DNA from: an uncultured Paracoccaceae bacterium
Lineage (GTDB): Bacteria; Pseudomonadota; Alphaproteobacteria; Rhodobacterales; Rhodobacteraceae
Length of the DNA stretch: 64,000 bases
Assembly: GCA_947497985.1 (NCBI GenBank)
Contig: CANMIX010000002.1
Location: forward strand, 62,001-126,000
Reading direction: 5' to 3'
A program made the translations under genes and the position numbers. The notes under the pieces are model-generated. The model was given only the letters and a program-made list of their open reading frames with translations. It did not search any database and was not told the DNA's origin. This document shows positions 43,561 to 52,992 of this stretch, piece after piece (position 1 is the first letter of the stretch; the number at the start of each line of letters is the position of its first letter).

Positions 43561-44413
43561 CCGCGCCTCCCTTTAGCGCCGCCACTTCGCGGCGCAAGGC
43601 TTTGATCTCTTCGTGCAGCGCCAGCACGTGGGCGTCGACCATATCCGTCTCGGTGCGCACCAGATCGCGCAGCTTTTCAAACTCCTGTTCGGCTTCTTCC
43701 TCCACCGCAGACTGCATGGTGTTGACCAAGAGACCGATAAACAGGTTCAAGACCGAAAAGGCTGTGATGATGATGAAGGGGACAAAGAACGCCCAAGCCG
43801 CCGGGTGTGCCTCCATCACCGGGCGCACGATGCCCATCGACCAGCTTTCCAGCGTCATGATCTGGAACAGCGAATAAAGCGACCGGCCAAGGGTGCCGAA
43901 CCATTCATCGAAACTGGCGCCATACATCAGCGTCGCCATCACGCCAAAGACGTAAAAGACGATAGAAATCATAATGATAACAGCGCCCATTCCCGGCAGC
44001 GCATCCAACAAAGCCTGCACCACCGCCCGCATCTGCGGGATGACAGACAACAGACGCATCGCCCGGATCACCCGCAAGCCCCGCAGCGCCGAAAGGCCCT
44101 GACGGTCCGGCAACAGGCCAAGCCCCACAACCACCAGATCAAAGATATTCCAAGCCGAGGTAAAGAACCGCAGCCCATAGGCATAAAGCTTGAGCAGCAG
44201 CTCGATCACAAAGATCGCCAGAACGATGTCATCCAGCAGCGAGATAAAGCCGCCAGCCACCGACATCACATTCGCTGATGTCGACAGCCCCAGCATGATG
44301 GCGTTGAAAATGATGATCGCAAGAATAGCATTGCCGACCCAGCGGGTTTCGACAAAATCGCGCACCTTATCGCGCATCGTGGCCCCTTCTGGGCGCGTGC
44401 TTTCTACGTTCAT
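43553..44413 (-). CDS. Voltage-gated sodium channel (BacNav type)
   Basis: 286 residues, one six-helix subunit that would form a tetramer in the inner membrane. The S1-S4 sensor lies at about 27-130, with S4 arginines at 111, 114, 117 and 120 in regular three-residue spacing and another at 129. S5 is near 141-165 and the selectivity filter is TLESWSM at 187-193, as in bacterial sodium channels. S6 is near 209-232, followed by a C-terminal coiled coil (233-282). GGAG precedes the ATG. It overlaps the sheath-fusion gene by 8 bases, so it is an integral part of the T6SS operon. A calcium-permeable variant cannot be excluded from the filter alone. Confidence 0.92.
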   Translation of the reverse strand: MNVESTRPEGATMRDKVRDFVETRWVGNAILAIIIFNAIMLGLSTSANVMSVAGGFISLLDDIVLAIFVIELLLKLYAYGLRFFTSAWNIFDLVVVGLGLLPDRQGLSALRGLRVIRAMRLLSVIPQMRAVVQALLDALPGMGAVIIMISIVFYVFGVMATLMYGASFDEWFGTLGRSLYSLFQIMTLESWSMGIVRPVMEAHPAAWAFFVPFIIITAFSVLNLFIGLLVNTMQSAVEEEAEQEFEKLRDLVRTETDMVDAHVLALHEEIKALRREVAALKGGADG

Positions 44414-44448
44414 CTTCTGTCTCCCCGTTTAGAGCTCAGCTCACTCGA

Positions 44449-45402
44449 TCACAGAATGTCGGACGCAACTTCAAAGACCTTGAGCGCGATATCGATGGCT
44501 TTCTTGACCTTTTCCGCATGGGCTTTGACGGTTTTCAGATCCAGTTTCCCTTGGGTTTCCTTGGTCTTCTGCAGCGCCAATTCCGCGAATTTGCGGCCGT
44601 TCTTCTCGGTCGTGTTGAACTCGATGATCTGCACGATCATATCGTTGATGGCTTTTTCCTGCTTCTTGGTGACCGCGACGCCATCGTCTTGAAGCTGCAG
44701 CAGTTGTTCCAAAGGTTTCGCCATTGACGACGCCTTTTGCCGCGCGGCAGTCAGCTTGACCTTGTATTCTTTTACTGTGTCTTCGACCTTGGTGATGTGG
44801 CTTTTGCCAACTTTGCCGTCTTGGGTTGCCTTGGCCATTTTTTCCAAGGCTTTCATCAGGTCTTCGCGCACCTTGGCCTCGGTTGCGATGGCTTTCTTGA
44901 CCTCTTTGGCGATGCTGTAGACCGATTTGGCGACCTTGTAATATTCATCCAGCTTCGCGCCAGAGCTGGCCACCAGGGCGGCGATAGATTTACCGATCTT
45001 GACCACGCCCCAGGTGATATTGGCGGCGATCTTCAGCTTCCACTTGGTGTATTCTTTGTTCTCTTTCTTGATCTTTTCCCAGGACGATTTGATCCGGTTC
45101 TGGGCTTCTTTTTCCAGGTTTCCGACCAGCTTTTTCAACTCGGCATTGACCAGCTTGGCCTTCTTCTCGACCGCGGCCTTGTCGCTCATCCCTTCGAATT
45201 CTTTGTCGTATTTCTGGATCGCGGGATTGATGGCGATTTTGCTGTAGTCGTTCAGATAGGCGTAGACCGGCTCCATGATCCGGGCCAGCAAAGAGGTGTC
45301 GACCTCCTTGCCGGACACTTTCAGGGTGATTTTCCCATCCGGCAGGTCCAGATTCTTGGCTTTTACCGTGATCAGTTGGAAGGTTCTCGTGACTTCGGCC
45401 AT
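44449..45402 (-). CDS. Lysine-rich helical protein of unknown function in the T6SS operon
   Basis: 317 residues. A short N-terminal beta-like part (1-32, TRTFQLITVKAKNLDL) is followed by long charged helices very rich in Lys. A moderately hydrophobic helix lies at about 124-149 (AANITWGVVKIGKSIAALVA). There is no signal peptide and no recognised catalytic motif. GAGGAG lies eight bases before the ATG. It sits between clpV and the sodium-channel gene and is co-oriented with the T6SS genes. A secreted membrane-active effector or a structural accessory are both possible; no immunity-like gene is obvious unless the channel gene has another role. Confidence 0.8.
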   Translation of the reverse strand: MAEVTRTFQLITVKAKNLDLPDGKITLKVSGKEVDTSLLARIMEPVYAYLNDYSKIAINPAIQKYDKEFEGMSDKAAVEKKAKLVNAELKKLVGNLEKEAQNRIKSSWEKIKKENKEYTKWKLKIAANITWGVVKIGKSIAALVASSGAKLDEYYKVAKSVYSIAKEVKKAIATEAKVREDLMKALEKMAKATQDGKVGKSHITKVEDTVKEYKVKLTAARQKASSMAKPLEQLLQLQDDGVAVTKKQEKAINDMIVQIIEFNTTEKNGRKFAELALQKTKETQGKLDLKTVKAHAEKVKKAIDIALKVFEVASDIL

Positions 45403-45440
45403 TCTATGTTCTCCTCACACGTTGGCATGCGCCGCGTGCA

Positions 45441-48173
45441 TTATTCAAAGCTGTAGGTGAATTCGCCGTCGGCGACGTCAATGGCGACTTTCTCGGCGTC
45501 CTTGCCTTCGATCAGGCGGCGCAGAAATTCGTTCGAGACCTCGGGCAGCATGGTATTGGTGACAATCGCGTCAATCATCCGGCCACCGCTGTCCAACTCC
45601 TGACAACGGTTGACGATCTCGGCCACCACGGCGTCCGTGTATTCAAACGGCACACTGTGCGCTTCCTCGACGCGTTTTTTGATCCGGCCAAGCTGTAGTT
45701 TCGTGATTTCCGACAGCATATCCGGGCTGAGCGGATAATAGGGGATCGTCACGAGACGCCCCAACAGCGCGGGCGGGAAAATTTTCAACAGTGGATCGCG
45801 CAAGGCCTTGGCGATCCCATCTGGTTCCGGCATCAGATCCGGGTCACTGCACAGATCCATGATCATTTCCGAACCTGCGTTTGACGTGAGCAAGATCAGG
45901 GTGTTTTTGAAATCAATCACCCGCCCTTCGCCATCTTCCATGATGCCTTTGTCAAACACCTGAAAGAAGATCTCATGCACGTCGGGGTGGGCTTTTTCGA
46001 CCTCATCCAGCAGGACCACGGAATAGGGTTTACGCCGCACCGCTTCGGTTAGAACGCCGCCTTCGCCATAGCCAACGTAACCGGGAGGCGCGCCTTTGAG
46101 CGAGCTGACAGTATGCGCCTCTTGGTATTCTGACATATTGATGGTGATGATGTTTTGCTCACCACCATACAGCACCTCAGCGAGGGCCAGCGCGGTTTCG
46201 GTTTTGCCCACGCCCGAGGTGCCTGCGAGCATGAAGACACCGATGGGTTTATTGGGATTGTCCAGACCTGCACGGCTGGTCTGGATGCGTTTTGCGATCA
46301 TCTCCATCGCGTGGTCCTGACCGATGACGCGTTTGGCCAGATGGGTTTCCAGGCTCAAGATGGTCTCAATCTCATCCTTGACCATACGGCCCACGGGGAT
46401 GCCGGTCCAATCGCCGACAACCGAGGCCACCGCCTGATGATCCACAATCGGCAGGATCAAGGGACGGTCGCCTTGGAGCGTTTCCAGCTCGGCGTTCTTG
46501 TCCTTGAGCTCTTGCATGAGCTTAGCGCGGTCTTCATCCGACAACGGGCTGTCTGTCTCGGTTTCGGTGGCGCCCTCCGCACCTTTACCCCCAGCATCCG
46601 CGGCAGTGTCAACGGGCGCGGCGCCCTCCCGGAGTTTGGCGCGCAGGTCCAAGATCGCGTCGACGCAGGTCTTTTCCTTGTCCCACTGCGCGGTCAGATC
46701 CGCCAATCGCAGCTCTTCTGCGTCCTTGGCAGCGGTCACGGTGGCGCGGCGGTCGGCGACTTCATAGCCAGCGGTTTCGTCGCGGCCAATGATTTCCAGC
46801 TCGGTCGTCAGCGCTTCAATGCGGCGCTGGCTGTCGTCGACCTCGGCTGGGACTGCGTGTTGGCTGACCGCAACGCGTGCACAAGCCGTATCCAACAGGC
46901 TAACCGATTTATCCGGCAATTGCCGCGCGGGGATATAACGCGCCGACAATGTTACCGCGGCCTCGATCCCTTCGTCCAAGACCTGAACCCGGTGGTGTCC
47001 TTCGAGCATGGTGGCAATGCCGCGCATCATCAGCGTTGCTTTGACGATGTCGGGTTCGTCCACTTTCACCACCTGGAACCGGCGGGTCAGGGCGGGGTCT
47101 TTCTCGATGTATTTCTTATATTCTGCCCAAGTGGTCGCACCAATGGTCCGCAAGGTGCCACGTGCCAAGGCAGGTTTCAGCAGGTTGGCCGCATCCCCGG
47201 TCCCAGCGGCACCGCCCGCCCCCACCAATGTGTGGGTCTCATCCACGAACATCACGATGGGCACAGGGCTGGCCTGAACCTCATCGATCACCTGACGCAG
47301 GCGGTTTTCAAATTCACCCTTCATGCTGGCCCCGGCCTGCAACAGACCCACATCCAGCACCAACAGGCGCACATCCTGCAGCGACGGCGGCACATCACCG
47401 CGTGCAATGCGCAGGGCAAAACCTTCGACCACAGCCGTCTTACCAACACCCGCCTCGCCGGTCAGGATCGGATTGTTCTGGCGGCGGCGCATCAACACAT
47501 CGACGATCTGGCGGATCTCTTCATCGCGGCCCACAATGGGGTCAATCTCACCGTTTTTGGCCTGTGCCGTCAGATCCGTGCAGAACTGCTCCAGCGCCTC
47601 GCCCTTGCCCATGGCACCCGGAGCCATCGCGCCAGAGGCTTCGCCCGGTTCCGCTCCACCACCAACGTTTGATCCATCCTGCGGCGCCAGCCCCTCTTCG
47701 GGGGAGCCGTCGGTGGCGTCCATAAAGTTATCGGCCAGATCATCCGCACCGATCTTGGACAGTTCGGGTGAAATCGACATCAGAATGTTGCGCAACGCCG
47801 GGGTTTTCAAAATCCCCAACAGCAAATGCCCCGACCGCACCTGATTGGCGGAATACAAGAGCGACCCCCAAACCCAGCCGCGTTCCATCGCGTCCATCAA
47901 ATGGTCGGACAGATCGGAAATCGTCGAAGCCCCCCGTGGGAGCCCGTCCAGATTGCGGGTCATTTCAGCAGCAATTTTGCCAGTGTCCAGATCGTAATGA
48001 GCAATAATCCGGTGCAGGTCGCTGTCCTGTCCGGCAAGCAATTGATGCATCCAATGCACCAGTTCCACATAGGGGTTTCCGCGCATTTTGCAGAAGACCG
48101 TCGCGCTTTCGACGGCCTGATAGCCCAGTTTGTTCAACTTACCAAAAAGCGCGACGCGGCTGATTTCGGTCAT
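45441..48173 (-). CDS. clpV: T6SS sheath-recycling ATPase ClpV (TssH)
   Basis: 910-residue AAA+ ATPase of the ClpB/ClpV family. It has an N-terminal Clp repeat domain (1-160), first Walker [10 protein letters not shown] with [12 protein letters not shown], a middle coiled-coil (about 470-590), and a second Walker [10 protein letters not shown] with LLDEVEKAH. It also has the ClpV C-terminal domain. It disassembles contracted TssB/TssC sheaths. GAGGAG lies nine bases before the ATG. It follows tssG by 13 bases. Confidence 0.96.
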   Translation of the reverse strand: MTEISRVALFGKLNKLGYQAVESATVFCKMRGNPYVELVHWMHQLLAGQDSDLHRIIAHYDLDTGKIAAEMTRNLDGLPRGASTISDLSDHLMDAMERGWVWGSLLYSANQVRSGHLLLGILKTPALRNILMSISPELSKIGADDLADNFMDATDGSPEEGLAPQDGSNVGGGAEPGEASGAMAPGAMGKGEALEQFCTDLTAQAKNGEIDPIVGRDEEIRQIVDVLMRRRQNNPILTGEAGVGKTAVVEGFALRIARGDVPPSLQDVRLLVLDVGLLQAGASMKGEFENRLRQVIDEVQASPVPIVMFVDETHTLVGAGGAAGTGDAANLLKPALARGTLRTIGATTWAEYKKYIEKDPALTRRFQVVKVDEPDIVKATLMMRGIATMLEGHHRVQVLDEGIEAAVTLSARYIPARQLPDKSVSLLDTACARVAVSQHAVPAEVDDSQRRIEALTTELEIIGRDETAGYEVADRRATVTAAKDAEELRLADLTAQWDKEKTCVDAILDLRAKLREGAAPVDTAADAGGKGAEGATETETDSPLSDEDRAKLMQELKDKNAELETLQGDRPLILPIVDHQAVASVVGDWTGIPVGRMVKDEIETILSLETHLAKRVIGQDHAMEMIAKRIQTSRAGLDNPNKPIGVFMLAGTSGVGKTETALALAEVLYGGEQNIITINMSEYQEAHTVSSLKGAPPGYVGYGEGGVLTEAVRRKPYSVVLLDEVEKAHPDVHEIFFQVFDKGIMEDGEGRVIDFKNTLILLTSNAGSEMIMDLCSDPDLMPEPDGIAKALRDPLLKIFPPALLGRLVTIPYYPLSPDMLSEITKLQLGRIKKRVEEAHSVPFEYTDAVVAEIVNRCQELDSGGRMIDAIVTNTMLPEVSNEFLRRLIEGKDAEKVAIDVADGEFTYSFE

Positions 48174-48186
48174 AACTCGTTACTCC

Positions 48187-49212
48187 TCACTGAGCTGTGC
48201 CAGGGTACAAATACAAATCATCAACATCCGGCTGGTCGACGTCCGGATCAGGACGCGATCGGATCCAGCTGGTGTGTCCCAGCCGGGTCATTCCACCCAA
48301 CTGGCTGCGCGGAACAGAATCCCCCGCCAAAATAAGGTTCACGTCCCAATCAAGCTGATCACCGATATAGGTGCGCACGATGGCTCGCAGCCTCCCCAGG
48401 GACTCGCCGCCGGGCAACAGGCGTTCGTAATCGGCCAAGGACAACGGACCGATCCGCAAGCGGAATTTGGAACTGCGGCTCCAGACCTTTTGACCCACAT
48501 TTGTGGTCTGCCCCAAGGTGCCCTGGCCCAATTGCCACAGATCATCCGGCTCCAGATGCAGCCAGCTGCCAACAAATTCCTCAAGCGTGACCGGCACGCC
48601 CAGGAACTCTTCCAAGATGGTTTCCAACCCTTCCGGGTTGCCCGCGCCCTGTGACAACAGGCCGGAAAAATGCAGCCGTGCCAGATCGGGCATATCATCA
48701 CGGTCCGACAGCGCATCCGCGTTATATCCGCAGACAGAGGCAATGCGGCGCGCCATCGGGTCATCGTCGCGGTCAAAACTATTGGCCAATGCCCCTTGTG
48801 ACCACGCCCGATACAGCAACCCCATCAACCGATGCGTCAGCATATCGGCAAACGCCACCATCCCACCGTCACGGTGGTTGCGTTTGCGATCGCGCGCATA
48901 GCCGGTCAAATGCAGCGGCAGCGGCCCTTGCGGACCAAACAGGCCAAAGAACCGATTGGTCAGCTTGGCCGGAGCCCCACCGCCACCGGGTTGGAAATCG
49001 GCAATCGTTGTTGGTGGAAATGCCAGCTCGGCTTCTTGCCCCAGACGCACCGCATCCTGACGCGGACGTCGGCTTTCGCCCAAACGCGGCGCGTCGGCGT
49101 GCTGCGCTTCAAGGATACGCAACGCCTGAAAGATATGATGTGCCTTTGGATCCGCCGCCAGACGGGCAGAAAGGCCTATATCATCCGGCCGAGGCCCACC
49201 GTCGGACGCCAT
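48187..49212 (-). CDS. tssG: T6SS baseplate protein TssG
   Basis: 341 residues with family segments FFQALRILEAQ-like (HHIFQALRILEAQHADAPRLG), FFGLFGPQGPLPLHLTGYARDR and NAFDRDDDP-like (ANSFDRDDDPMARRI). With TssF and TssE it forms the baseplate wedge. GGGGGAG precedes the ATG. It overlaps the end of tssF by 37 bases. Confidence 0.95.
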   Translation of the reverse strand: MASDGGPRPDDIGLSARLAADPKAHHIFQALRILEAQHADAPRLGESRRPRQDAVRLGQEAELAFPPTTIADFQPGGGGAPAKLTNRFFGLFGPQGPLPLHLTGYARDRKRNHRDGGMVAFADMLTHRLMGLLYRAWSQGALANSFDRDDDPMARRIASVCGYNADALSDRDDMPDLARLHFSGLLSQGAGNPEGLETILEEFLGVPVTLEEFVGSWLHLEPDDLWQLGQGTLGQTTNVGQKVWSRSSKFRLRIGPLSLADYERLLPGGESLGRLRAIVRTYIGDQLDWDVNLILAGDSVPRSQLGGMTRLGHTSWIRSRPDPDVDQPDVDDLYLYPGTAQ

Positions 49213-51053
49213 CGGGCAATCTCCCCCCGTTTTTCGGTTTTCAGAACTGTTTCGGTAAAGCTGTTGATGGTGGCATAGCCACGGAAGAACCGTTCCAGCA
49301 CCGCCCCCAATGCATAGATGTTGGAGCCTTCAAAAAAGCTCTCGTCAAACCCCAGAGTGATCTCCATCCCGCGCACCGCTGTCGACAGAATCTGATCGCT
49401 CATCCGGCGCACGATGGGGCGCGAGTTGACCGAGACGATGCCTTCAAGCTGTTTCTCTGTCACCCGATTGCCAAGCGGCGCATAAAGGCCAATCAACTCG
49501 CGCAGCGCCTCAGCGGACTGTCCCCGATCGGTCTGCGCAATCGACGCGTAATTGAGGCTCAGGTGCGAGATCAGCCGCCACGCCGTGTCCCCTTGTGCCA
49601 GGGTTGGATGGGGCCGCGTCGGCGACACCGGCAGGGTGATCTTTTTGACCGGCCCACCTTCGGGCAGATGGAACACATCGGCATCGCCCGTGGCCAGCAA
49701 CATCGGCAAATCGCGGTTGGTGCACAGGGCGGTCACCGCCAGTTGCTCCAATTTGGCGCTATAGGGTGCCTGCGCGCGGTCCACCAAGGACAGATAGACC
49801 TCAGAACCGAGGTAGGAACTGCGCACGCCCCGCAACCGCTCCTTCTCGGAGCGTTGCCGCATCCGACGTTTGATCGCGTAATAAGCTGGGTGGGTTTCAC
49901 CGGCGGCAGTGAAATCATCAGCAGAATAGAAGGGCCGGAATTCAACGTCCTTTTCACCCGCCGCACTGATGCCCGTGACCGACTTCAGCGCATAAAGTTC
50001 GAAATCCAACCCCGCAGTCCGATTGGGCACCACGTGATGCTCCGTTTCGGTCGGTGTCACACGCACCCGGTCACAGCGTTTTTCAAACAGGTTCACGGCC
50101 GGTACCGCATTCAACAGGAAGGTTTCAGGCACCACCAAAGGCGCAACCGCGCTCATCCCGTCGCGCAACAGGATATAGACATCAACCTCGGCGCCAGCAG
50201 CCCGGGCCAGACCTTCATTTAGCCCCTGCAACTCGACAAAGCGGAAGCGTTCAGGCATGGCAAAGAATTCTTGCAGCAACCGATAGCCATCAAACACCCG
50301 GCGCGGCAGCGGCAACAGCGCTTCCTCGGGGCTGAACCCGCGCTGCACAACTTTTCCTGCGCTCAACCGATGGGTCCAATCGGCACGTCGATCGGTGGAT
50401 TTTGCCGTGATCCCCTGCACTTGTGTGCACAGAAGCTCCAGCAACGGCCAGCTGTTGCCGCCGGAACTGGACAGGAACATGTTCAGGTTATCCAGATCCA
50501 AATCGCGGATTGGATCGCCGTCGCTGCGCTTGAGCCGCAGACGAATGGCGGCGCGCGCGTCCACATTGGCGGCGACGCCTGCGGCCACCAGATCACCGCG
50601 CCCGCTGATATACTCGGCTTCGGTGATCTCAATCGGCCACATCACCGTATCGGCGGCGGTGCGAAACTCACAAGCGGTCTGCGCACCATCGGTCAGACGT
50701 GACCGCAAAACCGATCCCCGTGGCAGTTTGAACCCTGATTTTACTGCAGAATTCGCCTTGTCCGGCTCAAAGGCGGCAATCATCATCGATGGTGTTGGCG
50801 CCAGATAATGCGGATAAATGATCTCCAACAGGTTCGAGGTGAAATTGGGATACTGTAGCTCCAATTCCAGCTGCACCCGCGCCGACAAAAAGGCCACGCC
50901 TTCCAGCAGACGTTCCACGTAAGGGTCGAGGACCTCGACCCCTTCCATGCCCAAACGGGCCGCGATCTTGGGGTATGCGGATGCAAATTCCGCCCCCATG
51001 TCGCGCAGAAAGGTCAGTTCGCTTTCGTAATGTTCCAGCAGTCGCGTGTCCAA
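49176..51053 (-). CDS. tssF: T6SS baseplate protein TssF
   Basis: 625 residues. It opens with the family N-terminus MDTRLLEHYESELTFLRDMG and AARLGMEGVEVLDPYVERLL. The start is a TTG at 51053 with a GGGGGGG run seven bases upstream. It lies three bases after the tssE stop. Confidence 0.95.
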   Translation of the reverse strand: MDTRLLEHYESELTFLRDMGAEFASAYPKIAARLGMEGVEVLDPYVERLLEGVAFLSARVQLELELQYPNFTSNLLEIIYPHYLAPTPSMMIAAFEPDKANSAVKSGFKLPRGSVLRSRLTDGAQTACEFRTAADTVMWPIEITEAEYISGRGDLVAAGVAANVDARAAIRLRLKRSDGDPIRDLDLDNLNMFLSSSGGNSWPLLELLCTQVQGITAKSTDRRADWTHRLSAGKVVQRGFSPEEALLPLPRRVFDGYRLLQEFFAMPERFRFVELQGLNEGLARAAGAEVDVYILLRDGMSAVAPLVVPETFLLNAVPAVNLFEKRCDRVRVTPTETEHHVVPNRTAGLDFELYALKSVTGISAAGEKDVEFRPFYSADDFTAAGETHPAYYAIKRRMRQRSEKERLRGVRSSYLGSEVYLSLVDRAQAPYSAKLEQLAVTALCTNRDLPMLLATGDADVFHLPEGGPVKKITLPVSPTRPHPTLAQGDTAWRLISHLSLNYASIAQTDRGQSAEALRELIGLYAPLGNRVTEKQLEGIVSVNSRPIVRRMSDQILSTAVRGMEITLGFDESFFEGSNIYALGAVLERFFRGYATINSFTETVLKTEKRGEIARWRPTVGLGRMI

Positions 51054-51056
51054 GGA

Positions 51057-51566
51057 TCAGCCCCCCCGATCCACGTCAACTTCGCCGGTCGTCAGATCCA
51101 CTTTGCTGCGTAGATACAGCTCAATCGGCATCGGTTGCGCCCACATATCGGCGCGAATATCCAGACCCACAGTCATATCCGCAGGGTCTGTTCCCTCGCG
51201 TAGCTGCACATCCACCGACCCTTCGATGATACGCGGTTCAAACTGGGAAATCGCATTCGAGATCGACCTACGCACGGCTTCGGCCCGCTCGCTGCCGGTG
51301 TATTTCCCCGACACTTCCGACAATCCAAAATTCAACACCGAGGCCGCCACGCGTGGAAACCGTTCCGTATCCATATGGCTTTCGGCGTTTTGCGTATTCA
51401 GCAGCCAGGACAAGTCCCTTTGAATGATCGCCCGCAACCGGTGCAGATCAATCACCCGACTGTCACGCGACTCCTTCAGGTTTCCGGGATCATTGTCCGT
51501 CAACCGATCCAAAAGGGAGGGTTGCAGCCGTTCCGCAAGAGACTTGTCAACCATCGGTGTCGGCAT
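51057..51566 (-). CDS. tssE: T6SS baseplate protein TssE (gp25-like)
   Basis: About 169 residues with the gp25-like pattern: AERLQPSLLDRLTDNDP, LRAIIQRDLSWLLNTQN and the C-terminal SNAISQFEPRIIEGSVDVQL...IRADMWAQPMPIELYLRSKVDL. Possible starts are ATG at 51593, 51566 and 51554; none has a well-spaced ribosome site, and the gene overlaps the tagJ end. 51566 is a compromise. Confidence 0.9.
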   Translation of the reverse strand: MPTPMVDKSLAERLQPSLLDRLTDNDPGNLKESRDSRVIDLHRLRAIIQRDLSWLLNTQNAESHMDTERFPRVAASVLNFGLSEVSGKYTGSERAEAVRRSISNAISQFEPRIIEGSVDVQLREGTDPADMTVGLDIRADMWAQPMPIELYLRSKVDLTTGEVDVDRGG

Positions 51567-52350
51567 CTCCCGCCATGACAAGCGAGCGCACATCCATCAA
51601 CGCCACGTCGCTTTGATCGGTGGCAAGCAGGCGCTGGCCCAGACCGACAAACGTATCGTGGCCAAGGTCTTGCCACTGGGTGGCACGCGCCATTTTTGCC
51701 GCCTCGTCACCCTGTGCAGAGCCGGGATACCGTGTCGGGATCAGCGCCGCCAGTTCGCCGCCATTCACCAACGTCAGCACGCCCGCCATCCAGACAGTAT
51801 CGCGCAAATCGCTTGGCTCTTCGATTTCCAGACTTTGGATCTGGGAAAACGGCAGCCAATAGTATTTGCCGTTGATCAGCACTTCCAACACAGGTCCCAA
51901 CCGCACATCAGCGTCAGCAACCCATTCAAAAGAAACGCCATTTAAGGTTCCGCTGCTGGTGGGGGCTGCATCAAACGCCTGCGCGCGCAGGCTGGCGGCC
52001 TCTTCCACACGGCCTGCGGCCAGATGTTTTTGCGCCTCGATCAAATGCGCAAGCCATGGCTCTGGCTCACCCAGGATCAAAGGGTCTTTTTCGCCCGCGA
52101 ACACTTTGTCACGGTACACTTCACAAATAATCGCCTCGCGGTAGGTCTGCGCCATCATGGTGGCGCTTTCGTCCAATTCCGCGCTCAGCTTCAACTGGGC
52201 AATCGCCCGTTTCCAATCCCCGAGAATACACAACAGCTGAAACAGGAAAATCCGCAGCTTAGGGTTGGACGGATCCTTGCGCACACTGTCTTGCAACGCA
52301 GCCAGCGCTTTTACGGGATCGCCCGCTTTTAAATAGTCTTCTGCGGTCAT
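51547..52350 (-). CDS. tagJ: T6SS accessory protein TagJ (ImpE family)
   Basis: 267 residues. An N-terminal TPR-like part (MTAEDYLKAGDPVKALAALQDSVRKDPSNPKLRIFLFQLL) precedes the ImpE C-terminal domain (LIPTRYPGSAQ...DVRSLVMAG). In other T6SS, TagJ binds the N-terminus of TssB and assists ClpV. The ATG at 52350 has GGAG upstream; the frame is open further upstream without homology. Confidence 0.92.
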   Translation of the reverse strand: MTAEDYLKAGDPVKALAALQDSVRKDPSNPKLRIFLFQLLCILGDWKRAIAQLKLSAELDESATMMAQTYREAIICEVYRDKVFAGEKDPLILGEPEPWLAHLIEAQKHLAAGRVEEAASLRAQAFDAAPTSSGTLNGVSFEWVADADVRLGPVLEVLINGKYYWLPFSQIQSLEIEEPSDLRDTVWMAGVLTLVNGGELAALIPTRYPGSAQGDEAAKMARATQWQDLGHDTFVGLGQRLLATDQSDVALMDVRSLVMAGDADTDG

Positions 52351-52381
52351 GGCGCGGCTCCGGGGAAACTTGTTACTTGGG

Positions 52382-52410
52382 TTATGCCCCGCAACGGATG
52401 CGGGGCATAA
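52382..52410 (-). terminator. Strong hairpin downstream of hcp
   Basis: A perfect 12-base stem TTATGCCCCGCA/TGCGGGGCATAA (52382-52393 and 52399-52410) with a 5-base loop lies 11 bases beyond the hcp stop and before tagJ. No T-run follows on the minus strand. It is more likely an mRNA-stabilising or attenuating hairpin that raises hcp level relative to downstream genes than a full terminator. Confidence 0.6.
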
Positions 52411-52421
52411 AATAGGCCGGA

Positions 52422-52925
52422 TCAGTACTCGAACTTGCCTTTTTGAACGTTCCACTTAAAGACCACAGGGCTTTCCAGCTTACCGGTCTTCTGGTTGGTC
52501 GATTTGTAAGTGTGCTCAATCGCGGCATAGGCCAGCGACCAAGTTTCCTCAGGAATGCCATCTGCGCTGGCCGACAGGGAATAGCTGTCGATCACCACTT
52601 CCTTGAACTTCCAGACGGAATATTCCAACAGGCCATCAGCTTGCGCGTCACCTGAACGACACCAGTGCATGGTGATTTCAGGACGGATGGTGCCGTTGGC
52701 AACCGACTTGGCAATCTCATTCGAGGCTTTGCCCATCTGCGAGGTCAGCTCAACTTTACCAAAGTTGGAGTTGGCGTGCATACGCTGGGTGGACCCCAGG
52801 TCGCTCATCTCAACCGAACGTTCAACGTTCCAGCTCGCGGATTCGATAACAATCCACTTCTCGTGTTTTTGCTCCATCGAATCCCCATCGATGTCGGAGA
52901 TCTCGATAAACATATTCGCAGCCAT
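52422..52925 (-). CDS. hcp: T6SS tube protein Hcp (TssD)
   Basis: 167 residues. Hcp forms the stacked hexameric inner tube. Family features: MFIEISDIDGDSMEQKHEKWIVIESASWNVER near the start, the CRSGDAQADGLLEYSVWKFKEVVIDSYSL segment and ETWSLAYAAIEHTYKSTN. AAAGGA precedes the ATG. It lies between tssC and tagJ, with a strong hairpin after it. Confidence 0.96.
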   Translation of the reverse strand: MAANMFIEISDIDGDSMEQKHEKWIVIESASWNVERSVEMSDLGSTQRMHANSNFGKVELTSQMGKASNEIAKSVANGTIRPEITMHWCRSGDAQADGLLEYSVWKFKEVVIDSYSLSASADGIPEETWSLAYAAIEHTYKSTNQKTGKLESPVVFKWNVQKGKFEY

Positions 52926-52992
52926 TGTGCTGTCCTTTCAAAAATCAGTAACCGTTTACGTGTTGTGTGAAGCAAGGGTGATTTGTGAAATA

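Noticed and set aside
46155-47672. Plus-strand open frame (about 505 codons) opposite clpV
   Set aside because: Antisense to a canonical AAA+ gene; translation His/Gln-rich and without domains.
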